Source: Vitis vinifera (taxonomy: Eukaryota > Streptophyta > Magnoliopsida > Vitales > Vitaceae). Taken from it: a DNA stretch of 64,000 bases. Location of the stretch: assembly GCF_030704535.1 (NCBI RefSeq), contig NC_081812.1, forward strand, positions 17,803,501-17,867,500. The letters run 5' to 3'. Below are positions 36,238-47,127 of this stretch, one piece after another. Both the position numbers and the translations under genes were made by a program. The notes beneath the pieces are model-generated. The model was not told the origin of the DNA. It saw only the letters and a list, made by a program, of their open reading frames with translations, and did no database searches. The first letter of the stretch is position 1. Every line of letters begins with the position of its first letter.

Positions 36238-38820
36238 AAGGGTCAGACTCCAGTCTTGCTACCCTTTTGTTTTAGTGACTGAGTTTAATTGGTTCATGAT
36301 GTTGGTCAAGAGGGTGTTGGTTGTTGGTTAGCATCTGAAATTAGTCTCATTCCATTCTGTTTTTATTCTGAAATCAGATTATTTTGTTGTCTAGCTGATA
36401 AACATTGTGATTTGTTTTGTGAACACAAATTTCTCCATTTCTTGTTAATTACCATTTCACAATATCAGTAGCAACCCTGTTTTACTTGATCTAACTACTT
36501 TTTTAACTCATTGGTTATATGATTTCCATGTTGTCATTAAAATGTTCCAGTGGCAACATTTTCCCCTAGTAAGCAGCCATCTTTGTTTCTTTTATGCCTG
36601 GTATAAGGACTCAAATATCTTTGTACTACAAATCAGATTCATCAAGCAGAAGTTGACTCTACTCAGCAACCAGGAGTTTATTCTCATAGACACTCAATGG
36701 TGATGGATATGAGCCTTTGCTGAGGCTATGATCCTTGGAAAAGGTCCTAGCTCATTATGTTATTTACTTAAATTAGGTGCAGGGGCACCTACTGCTCTTT
36801 CACTTTATTCTTTAAGATTTATTTCGACTGTTAACACAAGTTGAAAGTCTGGAAAAGGGACTGCCAGTTAAGGATGTTATATAAATAGTTTCAGTGTTTG
36901 TATTGGTTGCCCATATGTTTGATACTGTTACCTTATCTTGGTTCTTTATAAACATGGATGGAACAGGTTTAATGCTTGTGAGGAAAGATAAATGACATCT
37001 TTTCTTTAGTCACAACTCTGTTCTCTCCAATAACTCTATTCTAGAATATGGGGTTGTCGCTTCCAATGCTGCAGAAAACAGAATCCAATGCTTAATCTTG
37101 CATTTGACCATTTGTATGTATTCTCTTCCTACTCAACCCCGCCTCTTCTAACTCTTCTTTTAGCTCATTCTTCATTTTGCTTGCAATCAAAATCTAATGG
37201 TTCTGCTTGGCTGAACTTGCTTGAGCCGCTCAAGCTCGACTCTAGCATGATTAGCCAACCCAGCTCAAACGTGTTCATGAACCTAATGCAACATTCATTT
37301 GCGTGCTTAAATCCACTTCAAAGGAGCTTGTCATGACCAATGGCGCTTGGTTGACGGCAGTATTTCGTGGATAAGCATTACCTCTACTTTCCAACTTCAC
37401 GTGATGCATCTGTAGTACAATAGACTAACGGCAACCGTTGCAAAGGTGGTAGGTCCAATATTTACGACCATGGTGTTGTAACTCTTCTCTGCACATTTAT
37501 ACCTTTGTCCTCTTCCATGCAAGCAGAGACTCTCAGCCCACAGTTTATCTTCAGTTGGATAAGGAATTTGCTTGGCTTAGATTTAGCTGGGTTGAGTTTG
37601 TTTTCACAGTAGACATAACAAGCTTATTTATTTATTGCTATTGTTGTTATTGTGACACTATGGTGGTTATTACTCATAAGGACTGAGATAAGAAATTATG
37701 GTGCTCACTGTATCACACGTGTAACGCCTTCTATTAACATTGTAGAGTGGGAACAGAAAAGGCCAATTCTGGCCGCAGAATCACAAAATCGCGGCAGATC
37801 ATCGGCTCATATTGGCTTCTATCGCCCCCGTGAAGGCACGGCTCGTGATATGTGGCCCAACCCATCCACCTTCAACATAAATTTCCCACTAGTTGACTGA
37901 CATCGCCCAATAAAATATCGTATAATATGGCATATGCCGAGGCCCATTAACCCTTAAAAATAATGTGCTCCTATAGCTTTATGGCACTAGCGGGTTTTGC
38001 CTTCATTAAAGAATAGTCACTTTTATTCTTTCTAAATTCCAAGCTCAGCAATTATCGTGTCGTTTTCCTTTTTCTGATTAGAATGCAAAATCCAACTTTT
38101 CCGTATTGTTCTCTTAATAATATTGAACACAAATTCCAATTATTAGACAAATTGAGGAAGTCTTGTTTCATAATGAATACTCATTTCCGAATTTGGAATT
38201 ACCACTTGGAAATGTTCGTAAAGCGGAGGGATTTGTCACTACTAAAGAGTCGGCTCAGCGAGTCTTTTGAGTGAATTATCACAAGACCTTCCTGTTCATG
38301 ACAGAAATTTTCCAATCTATACATTTTGTATATTTTCCAAGTGGGAAGAATCTTGAGGGACGTACGTATAGATGTGGATGAAGAGACCTGCATTTGGGGG
38401 ATCTGAACCATTGGTATCAAATCAAGGGGCCAAAAATATAGTTTGTGATCCCCATATCATTCCTAATGCTCATGTCAATTCCTTACTCTCAATTTCTTAC
38501 TTTGAGGGACTTCTAGTATATAAAGCACAATTGGTAAAGACTATGACTCCAGCTGTCTGACATTTTTTTATTAATGACTGTGCCTCTAATGATCATGCTG
38601 CCCGACGCGTCTCTCTTAAAAACACACGGTCAAGATTGGGCTGTCACCACTTAGAGCAACAGATGAGTAAGGATGCAGTGAGGGACCCTCATCCCTCACA
38701 TGCAGAATTTATAGAGAGCCTTCGCCTCCTGGCCTCCCCCACAGCCAGAGTCAAATGCATCACTTGCTCTTCATCTAATCCAATTTCCTTATTTCATTCG
38801 GCACGCCTTTCGCGACAAGC
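36238..38820. other. LDAH 3' region and intergenic spacer
   Basis: The LDAH 3' untranslated region probably runs several hundred bases past the stop. The rest is intergenic sequence and the first OVATE gene's promoter. Short open stretches at 37088-37336 and 37652-37900 have no recognisable domain and lack splice or codon support. Confidence 0.45.
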
Positions 38821-38821
38821 C

Positions 38822-38843
38822 CCTCTCTCTCTCTCTCTCTCTC
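38822..38843 (+). repeat. CT microsatellite in OVATE-gene leader
   Basis: About eleven CT units end some 20 bases before the ATG of the OVATE-family gene. CT-rich leaders are common in plant genes, and a run this long is likely to vary in length. Confidence 0.8.
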
Positions 38844-38861
38844 CCTCTCCCTTTGTCTGCA

Positions 38862-39422
38862 ATGCCCACCAATAGGAGGAAGCTCCGTCTCAACACAGTG
38901 ACTGTAAACCTTGGTTGCCGTTGTCGGAGGCCGAAACTCTCCGATATCTTCAACCCCAAACCCAAAGCCAAAACAACTCCCGTTTGCCGCAGGCCGGATA
39001 CGTATCGTTCCTCTTCAAGCTCATGGGAAAAGGGTGGCTGCTCCACCGACCAAGACGACACCACCACCACATTCTCTCCCAACGTAGGCACGTCGTCGGA
39101 TTACTCCGAAACCGATTACGAAGCGAAGAGCTCTAAAAAGGTCCGTGGGTTCGGGAGAATCGGGGGGGAGAGCATGGCGGTGGAGAAAGACTCGGACGAC
39201 CCATATCTGGATTTCCGGCACTCCATGCTTCAGATGATCCTAGAGAAGGAAATATACTCGAAGGACGATCTTAGAGAGCTTCTCAACTGCTTCTTGCAGC
39301 TCAACTCGCCATACTATCATGGAGTCATTGTTCGAGCTTTCACTGAGATCTGGAATGGGGTCTTCTCTGTGAGGTCCGCTTCTCCAAAGCCCCATGGTTC
39401 CCGCAAGTCACGTGACTTCTAA
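38862..39422 (+). CDS. OVATE family protein, OFP10/OFP6-8-like
   Basis: Plant transcriptional repressor that partners TALE homeodomain proteins and TRM proteins and affects organ shape. Single exon, 186 residues; the frame extends nine bases further to a TTG, but the first ATG (MPTNRRKLRL) is used. The N terminus has the family's basic patch and cysteines (LGCRCRRPKLSDIF). The middle is Ser/Thr/Asp-rich. The OVATE domain at about 112-165 is complete: DPYLDFRHSMLQMILEKE, DDLRELLNCFLQLNS, YHGVIVRAFTEIW. A short basic tail follows. A CT repeat precedes the start. Its position between HVA22 and CAF1 agrees with Arabidopsis OFP10 (At5g22240) or the OFP at At2g36026. A second OFP gene lies 7 kb away in the opposite direction. 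Confidence 0.94.
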   Translation: MPTNRRKLRLNTVTVNLGCRCRRPKLSDIFNPKPKAKTTPVCRRPDTYRSSSSSWEKGGCSTDQDDTTTTFSPNVGTSSDYSETDYEAKSSKKVRGFGRIGGESMAVEKDSDDPYLDFRHSMLQMILEKEIYSKDDLRELLNCFLQLNSPYYHGVIVRAFTEIWNGVFSVRSASPKPHGSRKSRDF

Positions 39423-42400
39423 ATGCTGCGCACGTGGCCTCCTAATTTCTATTAAAAAAAATTTATATATTTATGTATGTACAAGTACAAGTGGATGAAG
39501 CTGTGGCCAACGTTGGTGGGAAAATACGTATAAAATCCAAAGGAGGTGGAGTGATGATTTGTGGGAGACCGTTGGTTTGATGCATTTTAATGAGTGACAG
39601 TCATGTGTACAGTGTATTTCATATTTGAGACTGACTTTGTGTACATTTTCCAACACTCTCTTATTAAACCACCGCTGCCATTTTCGTTTACTGCTTCCTT
39701 CAAGTCCAATGTTGATGGGTCCTTTCTCTGAATGGATTTCAATGTTGTTAGGTATGTTTGCATTTTGAATTCGAATCAAGACCTTTCTCCAATTTGGCAT
39801 ATGCTTCGTCTCCAGTCTCCACTATGCTTCTGTTCCTAATTATTTCCACCATCTGTTTTTAATTTTTAATTTTCGGATTAAATGCAAAGGATGATATTAA
39901 CCTCACCCTAATGCAATGCAAATTGCACTTCGACATATGCAATAACTAGATGAAGAATAATTTTTAAAAATGTGAATTTAAAAAAAATTATTTTTTAATT
40001 CAATCGGTCAGAGGTTTTTCTTATATTATATTATTTAATAAATTTTTTTAATTTTAATCACTTTTCATCACATTTGAATTAATTACATATCTTTTTCTAT
40101 TAATTTAAAATTTCATTAAATATCCTTTTTTTTTTTCTTACTCAAAATGAGAGGAAAGTATTTAAAAATATGTTGAATTACATCATATTATTTATATATT
40201 TAGATTTTAATCCCATTTTTCTGTTGGGTAACTTTGATGAAGAAGTTGGGGAGTGAGGTTGTTTCAATTTTACCCTGGTAGTAGTGCTGTCGTAACCTTT
40301 TGAGCTTAGATGGGTCTAGATCAGGGGAATGATGAAAGGTTGAGATAATGGGGGCATACCAAACAGCTAGCACTGAGGGCAATTAGGGAGGTACTGGGCT
40401 TGCAGCAGTTAAATGATGGTTGGGTGTAGCTAATGAATAAATCATTCAATCCTTCTGACTCACCCCCACACATAATTACTTCATAAATGTGGGTGTCAAA
40501 TCAATATGAGAGTTTAAAATGTGGTGTTCTTTCAAGGGTTGGTCAAATCCATAGGCCCCATTAGGGAATCTTCAATCCTAGTGGAAACACCCTGCGAGGT
40601 GGGTCCTTCCCTTCTCTCATTTAAACAGATCAAGATGGCATTTGGCCATTGGCAGATAAAAGATCTGTAACTAATTAACTATAAATCTATAACCCCATCC
40701 CACTCCCCCTACCCAAATTTTAGAAACAAAGTGCTCTACAAAGAAGTACTAATCTCTTCTTCTGCATTTCTAAAAGCTATGTCTAGAGAAATCTTCCTTT
40801 GTTTTCAATCTTACTCTTCCCGTTAATAGAGCCAAAGATTCAAATCAATAGAAAATTTTCAATCTTTCCTTCTCAGACCAATCAAAGTGGAGATACTTGC
40901 TACAAAAAGAGGAGTGTCTTTTCTTCCTTCATGTTCAATAGCAAGCGTTTCTCTCATAGATGTTTTACCAACCAACAACTTGTTATTGCTTCTGATACTT
41001 TCTAAGCAAAATCCAGCATGTGGTTATAAAGGAAAAATATCAAATCAACCTACAGTTTCAATGCTTTCAACCAAAAGAAGAAAAGAATAAAGGTACAGTT
41101 TCAATAAGAAGACACCAGGTCCATCACCATCTAATCCTTTGGTAGTGGGGGACATCTTTCTTCTTTTGTACTCATGAAAAAACCACGTTATCTGGTTTTG
41201 CCTCATCTTAATCTAAGTTGGGTTATGTGGAGGAGTGAGGGACAGACGAAGCAGAAAATATTCTGAAAAAACTCAAATGAAAATTATGAAGTTTTAGTTT
41301 ACCCCACCCCATTAAAAACCAAAAATCTGAAAAACACACATGTCCAAAACTTGGCATCTATGCCCTTCTGGGTTTCGGTTTTACAAGTCTCTCATGAGCG
41401 TTTCATGGAAGAAAAAAGAAACATGTGTTATGGTCTTTTAAACTTCTGGATGACATTGTGTCAATGTGAGAAAGTAATATATTGTTTGATAAAGATGAGA
41501 CAAGGCATAAAGGTTCAAAAATCAAACCCAAAGAGTACTTCGATTTGGTGAATGGAGATGGGAAGATATTAGGAAGTGAGGGGATAGTTTGTTGGCCAAT
41601 GAATTGAAATGTTTTCATTTGGAGCATCAAGATGTGAGCTTACGGATAAAGTAGTTGCGGCAACCCATGACAAAGGGCGTCAATGCTAATCAAATCAAAC
41701 AATTCATCACGCCACAATCAGAACACCCCAACCCCATTTGCTTCAACCTTGTCCCTCAATCAACGACGCACTTAACTTGCTTATCCTCCAAAGGTTTGCT
41801 TCCAGGCCCCAAGGACCCTCACTTACCATGCTCCCAGCCCATCAACAAATGTGGGGGTCCTCGTGCTTCCATCTCAATGGAACATGATGGCGATTACACA
41901 TGCTTTGCTATAATGGGCCTACACAAGTTGTGCCCTGCCCTAAATCTTGACTTGGGCTTCTTATCCCGGGGCTGATTGGGTCCATATACTCATCATATTA
42001 TCAGATGTTGATCACATCCAAGGTGTGACTTTGAGTGGAGGTTGTAATTTAAAAAAAATAAAAATGGGAGCTCAAAACAATGACCAAATCCAAGGGAGCA
42101 AACAGTCCCCTCCCCTTGAGATATGTACTAAAATCTGTTCATCATTACAGCCATATAGAAAGGGGTGGCGTAGTGGACGTAAGCTGAGAAAAGGAAAAAA
42201 ACAAAAGAAACAGAAGAACATTCAATGCAAAATGACATAAAGTAGTGCACTGATTTGGGACATAAGTCATAACCCTCCCTCCCAGCGAGTTTATTGATCT
42301 GGGCAGAGTAAGTCTGATTCATGAGTCACTTTCTCACTATTTCCGAAACCAGGCTGGGTGTGGTAATGATTTTAGACAATTGACTCTGTCTCATGCATTC

Positions 42401-42590
42401 AGAGCTTGCTTCTACTGTGGGAACAAGCAATCGATGTGGCCGTGGCTATTAGTTCTAGGCTCAGGCGATACTAATGAAGAAGAGGTATTGAATGCTCAGG
42501 CAATATTGATAGTAATGAAGAACAGGTATCAATTCAAAAGATTACTACTAAAAGTTACAACATGCCAATATGCCATGCTTGTTTTATATT
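39423..42590. other. Intergenic spacer, no gene seen
   Basis: AT-rich near 39830-40200, then mixed composition to 42590. Short open frames on both strands lack domains, and several lack an ATG. I see no gene, RNA gene or element that I can support. Confidence 0.45.
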
Positions 42591-42595
42591 TTAGT

Positions 42596-42968
42596 AGTGT
42601 TTGGCAACTTAATACTTATTATTTAATAATATAAGTTAAATTATATTTAAGTTATTAACTTAAAAGTTATTACTTAATTTTTATTTTATTTTATTTTATT
42701 TATAAAATTAACTTAAAATTTAATTTTAAAATTTTAAATTAATATATTTACCTTCATAAATTATAATTAGAATAAAGAAAGTTGAATAACAAAAAATATC
42801 GTAAAGATAATTATAAAAAATAAGGATAAAAATGTAAAATAAATATGTTGATTTAAAAATAAATTAGTTATTTTTACTTATTATTTTTAACCTTAAGTGA
42901 TACTATTAAGTTAGTTTATTAAACATGCTTAAATTACTTAATTTAAATTGATTTACCAAACATCCACT
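42596..42968. mobile_element. AT-rich MITE, about 370 bp
   Basis: The left end AGTAGTGTTTGGCAACTTAA is mirrored by the right end TTACCAAACATCCACT (reverse complement AGTGGATGTTTGGTAA). The interior is a large imperfect palindrome of ACTTAATA/TTAAGTTA motifs. Borders are good to a few bases. No clear target duplication is seen and the superfamily is unassigned. Confidence 0.55.
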
Positions 42969-43187
42969 TATTCTTATTCATATATATCTTAATTAGATTG
43001 ATTCCATCATATTCATTTTTTATATCTTAATCTTATCTAAATTTTTTCATAGACCTTAAATAGTAGATATTGATGGATTGTAAGTAACTCTTTGGCACCT
43101 TAAATTTTTCTAAGTTTTAAGGTGGTATTTCCCTTTTTATTTATTAAAGAATAAATCAGTTACTCTTTATTACAAAAAAAACATTTA

Positions 43188-43285
43188 AGTTATGTTTAGT
43201 TTTCAAAACTTTTAAAAAGTTACAAGAAAAAAATATTGAGAGAAAAAGGAAAAAAAAGTAAAAGAAAATATTTGAAATCAATAAA

Positions 43286-43322
<37 letters not shown>

Positions 43323-43474
43323 ACTTATATTACTTATTTCTCTTTCTTTTTAAATTATTTAACATTTATATATATTATTTTATTTTATATTTTTTTTATA
43401 GTAAAATAAAATTTAGAAAAATAATTTTTTTATTATTTTTTTCTTTATTGATACTTTTCGAAACAAACACAACT
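43188..43474. mobile_element. Tourist-like MITE with TTA duplication
   Basis: Imperfect inverted termini (AGTTATGTTTAGTTTTCAAA on the left, matched by the reverse complement of TTTCGAAACAAACACAACT on the right), flanked by TTA on both sides (43185-43187 and 43475-43477). A 3-bp TWA duplication points to PIF/Harbinger. The interior is AT-rich and contains a TA microsatellite at 43291-43319. Confidence 0.6.
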
Positions 43475-43499
43475 TTAATATATTGGAGTTGACCAACTA

Positions 43500-46437
43500 G
43501 GGATAAGGAAATATTGCAATAATAAACCGCACGTACATTTTATATAGCTTATAGCTGTCCAATTTTTTAAAAGCTGCATCAAATCCTTCTTTAAATACAA
43601 GTTATGATAACGCCCACGACTCAATTTCTGACGTTATGATTCCTTAAGGCAATGGTAGCTGGGGATCACTGATTATGCAATATCTCATAATCTTATAGTT
43701 TTTTGAAGAGCCCACATTGAAAGCGCAATAAAAACAAGTTAATGCTTTGAAGCATGGGATGGTGTATTTGGCCACGGAAGGCAATTAATGCAAAGCCCAC
43801 AAAAAGCCACGAACAGACACCAACTTCAATATTGTTTGGTCACAAGCCACGGAGGAAATTAAATTTTCACGGAAAATGAGGATCTTAACAAGTGGTGATT
43901 AAATATACTGCTAATGAGCAAACCAAAAATTAATTATTTAGCAAAAACTGTATTGGTTTCCTCCAAACTTTTGACAAGTTAAAACCTGCAGAGGGAAAGG
44001 CCGTAGGGTTTGTTTGCTTGTCTCAGATAGAAATGATCAGCTGTGGCTTTTCTCATTCTGATTAACACCGCGGACTCATTGCCTGATGACTATATATCAT
44101 CACCGTCCAATAAGTAGATGATCCGATTCCATTCAAGAGATGAAATGGTATTTCCCAAACAGTACTCTACGCCTGTTGATAATTCCTCCCCTTGAGATTT
44201 GCAATTTGGAGAGGAAAACACAGTCAGAAATTTCGAGCCTCTTGGTAATTAATCACAACGCTAATTGAACTTGAAAAACCAACCCCACTTGCCTCAAACT
44301 AATCAACCACTGGAATATTGTTATGTAGTCATTGACTACTGCCCGCATGAGATCAAATCCATTAGACATAAATAACAAATGGAAATCCCATCATTAGGAA
44401 CAAGCCATAACTCTGAAACCTAACCCGCCAGCTAGCATTAGTTTAGCATTATCTTTGCATGGCCTATAGTGACGTTGCGTTTCAAAATAGAGGGTACGGC
44501 ACAAGGTTTAGAAGCTTCGCCACCCGGGCAAGAATCTGGGCTCATAGATTAATAAAGCCTAGGCCCCCATGGGGAGCTACAAATTCTTGAACTTGGCGCG
44601 TTGACAATCAATTTGTTTCTATAGATATTCATATAATATGCTTTATTTTATTTTTATATCACACTAATGCTAGTAATAAAGCTTGGTTGGCTCCATAAAT
44701 TTGCTGCTTTTGCAGGACTGGGGTTCAGTCAGCCCAGTTTTAGGAAAGGTAATTATGTTTGCCACAAAACTTCCTACATAAATGACTGGTGGATTAATAG
44801 TATAGGATATGGACATACACAGTGCTGTTTAGGGTTCCAACTTTTTCTTCAAGGGTCTCGACCCAAATTGATGAAGGATAACCCAAAATAGTCTACTTTC
44901 AAATTAAATCATGTGAGGAACGTATAGCTGTATATATAATTGCATACACAGACATACCAGTATTTAAATTTTACAAAAACGAGCGGATGTCACATCAATG
45001 AATATGCCCATGTTTAGCAATTGTATTTTTATCATACATTAGAGTTAGCTGACATGTGAAAGAAATTCTTAATAAGCATAACGATTTGAAGTGGAGTCGT
45101 GAAAGGCTTAAACTCCTATTTGTTGAGGAAGAAGGAGAGGAGGAGAGAGTCTTCATCGTTTCAAAGGAAGCCAAAAACTATAGACTTGTAATGAAAGTTT
45201 AGTTTTGTTTTATAGGACAGATTCTGCAATTAGATATCACAAGAAGTGAAGTGAAATAGCAATCAATCAATTATAGCAGACAGAATTTAGTTGTAGATCA
45301 TGGAAATCACCATTTAGGGCAACAAAGAGTGTAGGCTTTATCTGCAATTTCAATTTCTCCAAACTTCCTGTTTAGGCAAAGTGGATCCACTAGAGGTTGA
45401 ATTTCCAGCTGGCTCTTTGCTCATCACCGGTACCACCCATCACATTTCTGGAGGTGACATTCTCCCTTCACCCAACAAGAATATTACGTTTTCTTGTTTT
45501 ATCCTCCAGCATTTAGTTTGGCTTTGAGATAGAGATCAGATTCAAATTCCTTTGCACGCTGAGATGATAAGGTGCCCTACCAAGAAGAAATTAAAGTATT
45601 GAGTATTGATATTTGTTAAGCTATTTAAAAGTTGAATGGCAGATAGGGTTTTGTTTCTATTCTAAAGTTGTGGCCATTTGACCCAGGATACCTTACCTTA
45701 GATCTATCATACTAAACACGAGAGGCAAGGTAGCAGACCAAAATAAAATTCTAAATTTTCTTGAGGATACCGATAAATGGTGCAGGTGCAGGGATATGAG
45801 GGGTAAGCACCAGGCCAAAATTCTGCGCTGGAATTGTACCTATCAGTTGACAATGACTGTCCAATTCAAAATCAATGGCTGTGATGTGTGTCATCAGCTC
45901 AGCTTACTATCATTTAATCAGACTGGTGACACGTGTGTGTTTGTGACTTGAGATACATGGGATCATCCATCACTGACAAAATTCAATTACCAAAACAACT
46001 CATAATCAACCCATTTGGAACTCTATGCTGCCATAAATAACAGAATGCCGTTGAAGCAACCTCTCCCACTTCTGCTTGATTTTCAAACTATTATTTTAAT
46101 CCACTTTGGGTTTTCTCTTCCAGAGGGTGGTTTTTTCCCTTCTTTTTTTTTTTTTTTGGTGTTTTATGAGACAAACAGGAAAAGAGATGTTTTCTCTGTC
46201 CCCTTTTTTTCTGTTTCATATTTCATTCTGGGGGAGAGAACAAGTCTTCTAAAATGGGAAAAATAAGCTTGGGAAGTAGGAATATGTCAATGGCAATTTC
46301 CATTTCACTTTCTCCAATGCACATAAAGAAAAAGGAAGTGATGTCCTACACTTGGTAGAAAGGGAGAAGAAGAAGAAAAAGGAGGTTAAGTGGAATATGA
46401 TTTCTTGAACTAGAAGTATACATATATATTCACTGAT
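43500..46437. other. Intergenic spacer, no gene seen
   Basis: From the MITE to the stop of the second OVATE gene. The segment 46320-46437 is probably the 3' untranslated region of that minus-strand gene. The rest has mixed composition, with a T-run at about 46143-46157. No domain or exon chain is recognisable. Confidence 0.45.
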
Positions 46438-47127
46438 TCAAACATGCAGAGATGAACCATTGTCATCTTCAATCTCTATTGAAGAAGATAAACAAGGAGT
46501 AGTGGAAGAACAGGAAGAAGAAGCAAAAGACAAAGGAGAGGAAGGAGAAGGAGAAGGAGAAGTAGAAAAAGAAGAAGAAGAAGTAAAAGCAAAAGTAACA
46601 AGTAAATCAACAAAAGCTCCGATGATGTAACCATGATTCTGCTTTTCATTGACCCTCAAATACCAACTCAACAGCTCTTCAAGGGACTCCCAATCCTTCA
46701 ACCCATGAGCCTCCGCCATCTCCTCCATCGACCTCCGAAAGTCCACGTAAGGGTCCTCCGACTCCATGGACAAAACCACACTCTCCTTGAATGGAAACCC
46801 GCCTCCCTTCGCCTCCTCCAATATGGAACTCGTCTCACCTGGCTCGAAAAACAGCCTTTCCGACCTCAGCCCACGAATCACAGTCTCTATGCACTCACCT
46901 CCAGACTCCTCCGAGGATCCGGAGAAGCTTTCCGACTCGGATGAGTTGGTGGACCATAACTCCTGCGTGTCAACGACATCAGAGTAGGCGGAGTTGAGGG
47001 TCTTGAACATGTCGCTGCTGCCAACTCTGAAAGACAGGGTTTTGGGCTGCGTACAGTATGGCCATTGCCATGGAAACCTAGCATCTACGTTCTTCAACAG
47101 AAATGGGAACTTCGTCCTCTTCCCCAT
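46438..47127 (-). CDS. OVATE family protein, OFP13/15/18-like
   Basis: Single-exon gene, 229 residues from an ATG (MGKRTKFPFLLKN). The N terminus carries WPYCTQPKTLSFR, typical of the OFP13/15/16/18 clade. An acidic Ser/Glu stretch occupies about 58-80. The OVATE domain at 125-178 is complete: DPYVDFRRSMEEMAEAHG, LEELLSWYLRVNEKQNHGYI, IGAFVDLLVTF. The tail is a Ser/Pro low-complexity run with a repeated GAAGGA/GAAGAA purine pattern at DNA level, probably length-variable. Members of this clade repress transcription and alter fruit and leaf shape. It faces the other OFP gene (convergent). Position before UEV1 agrees with Arabidopsis OFP15 (At2g36050). Confidence 0.93.
   Translation of the reverse strand: MGKRTKFPFLLKNVDARFPWQWPYCTQPKTLSFRVGSSDMFKTLNSAYSDVVDTQELWSTNSSESESFSGSSEESGGECIETVIRGLRSERLFFEPGETSSILEEAKGGGFPFKESVVLSMESEDPYVDFRRSMEEMAEAHGLKDWESLEELLSWYLRVNEKQNHGYIIGAFVDLLVTFAFTSSSSFSTSPSPSPSSPLSFASSSCSSTTPCLSSSIEIEDDNGSSLHV

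Noticed and set aside
37652-37900. 82-codon open frame after the LDAH gene
   Set aside because: The start is weak, no domain is seen, and composition is like the surroundings.
46633-46997. Plus-strand open frames over the second OVATE gene
   Set aside because: Antisense shadows of a complete OVATE domain.
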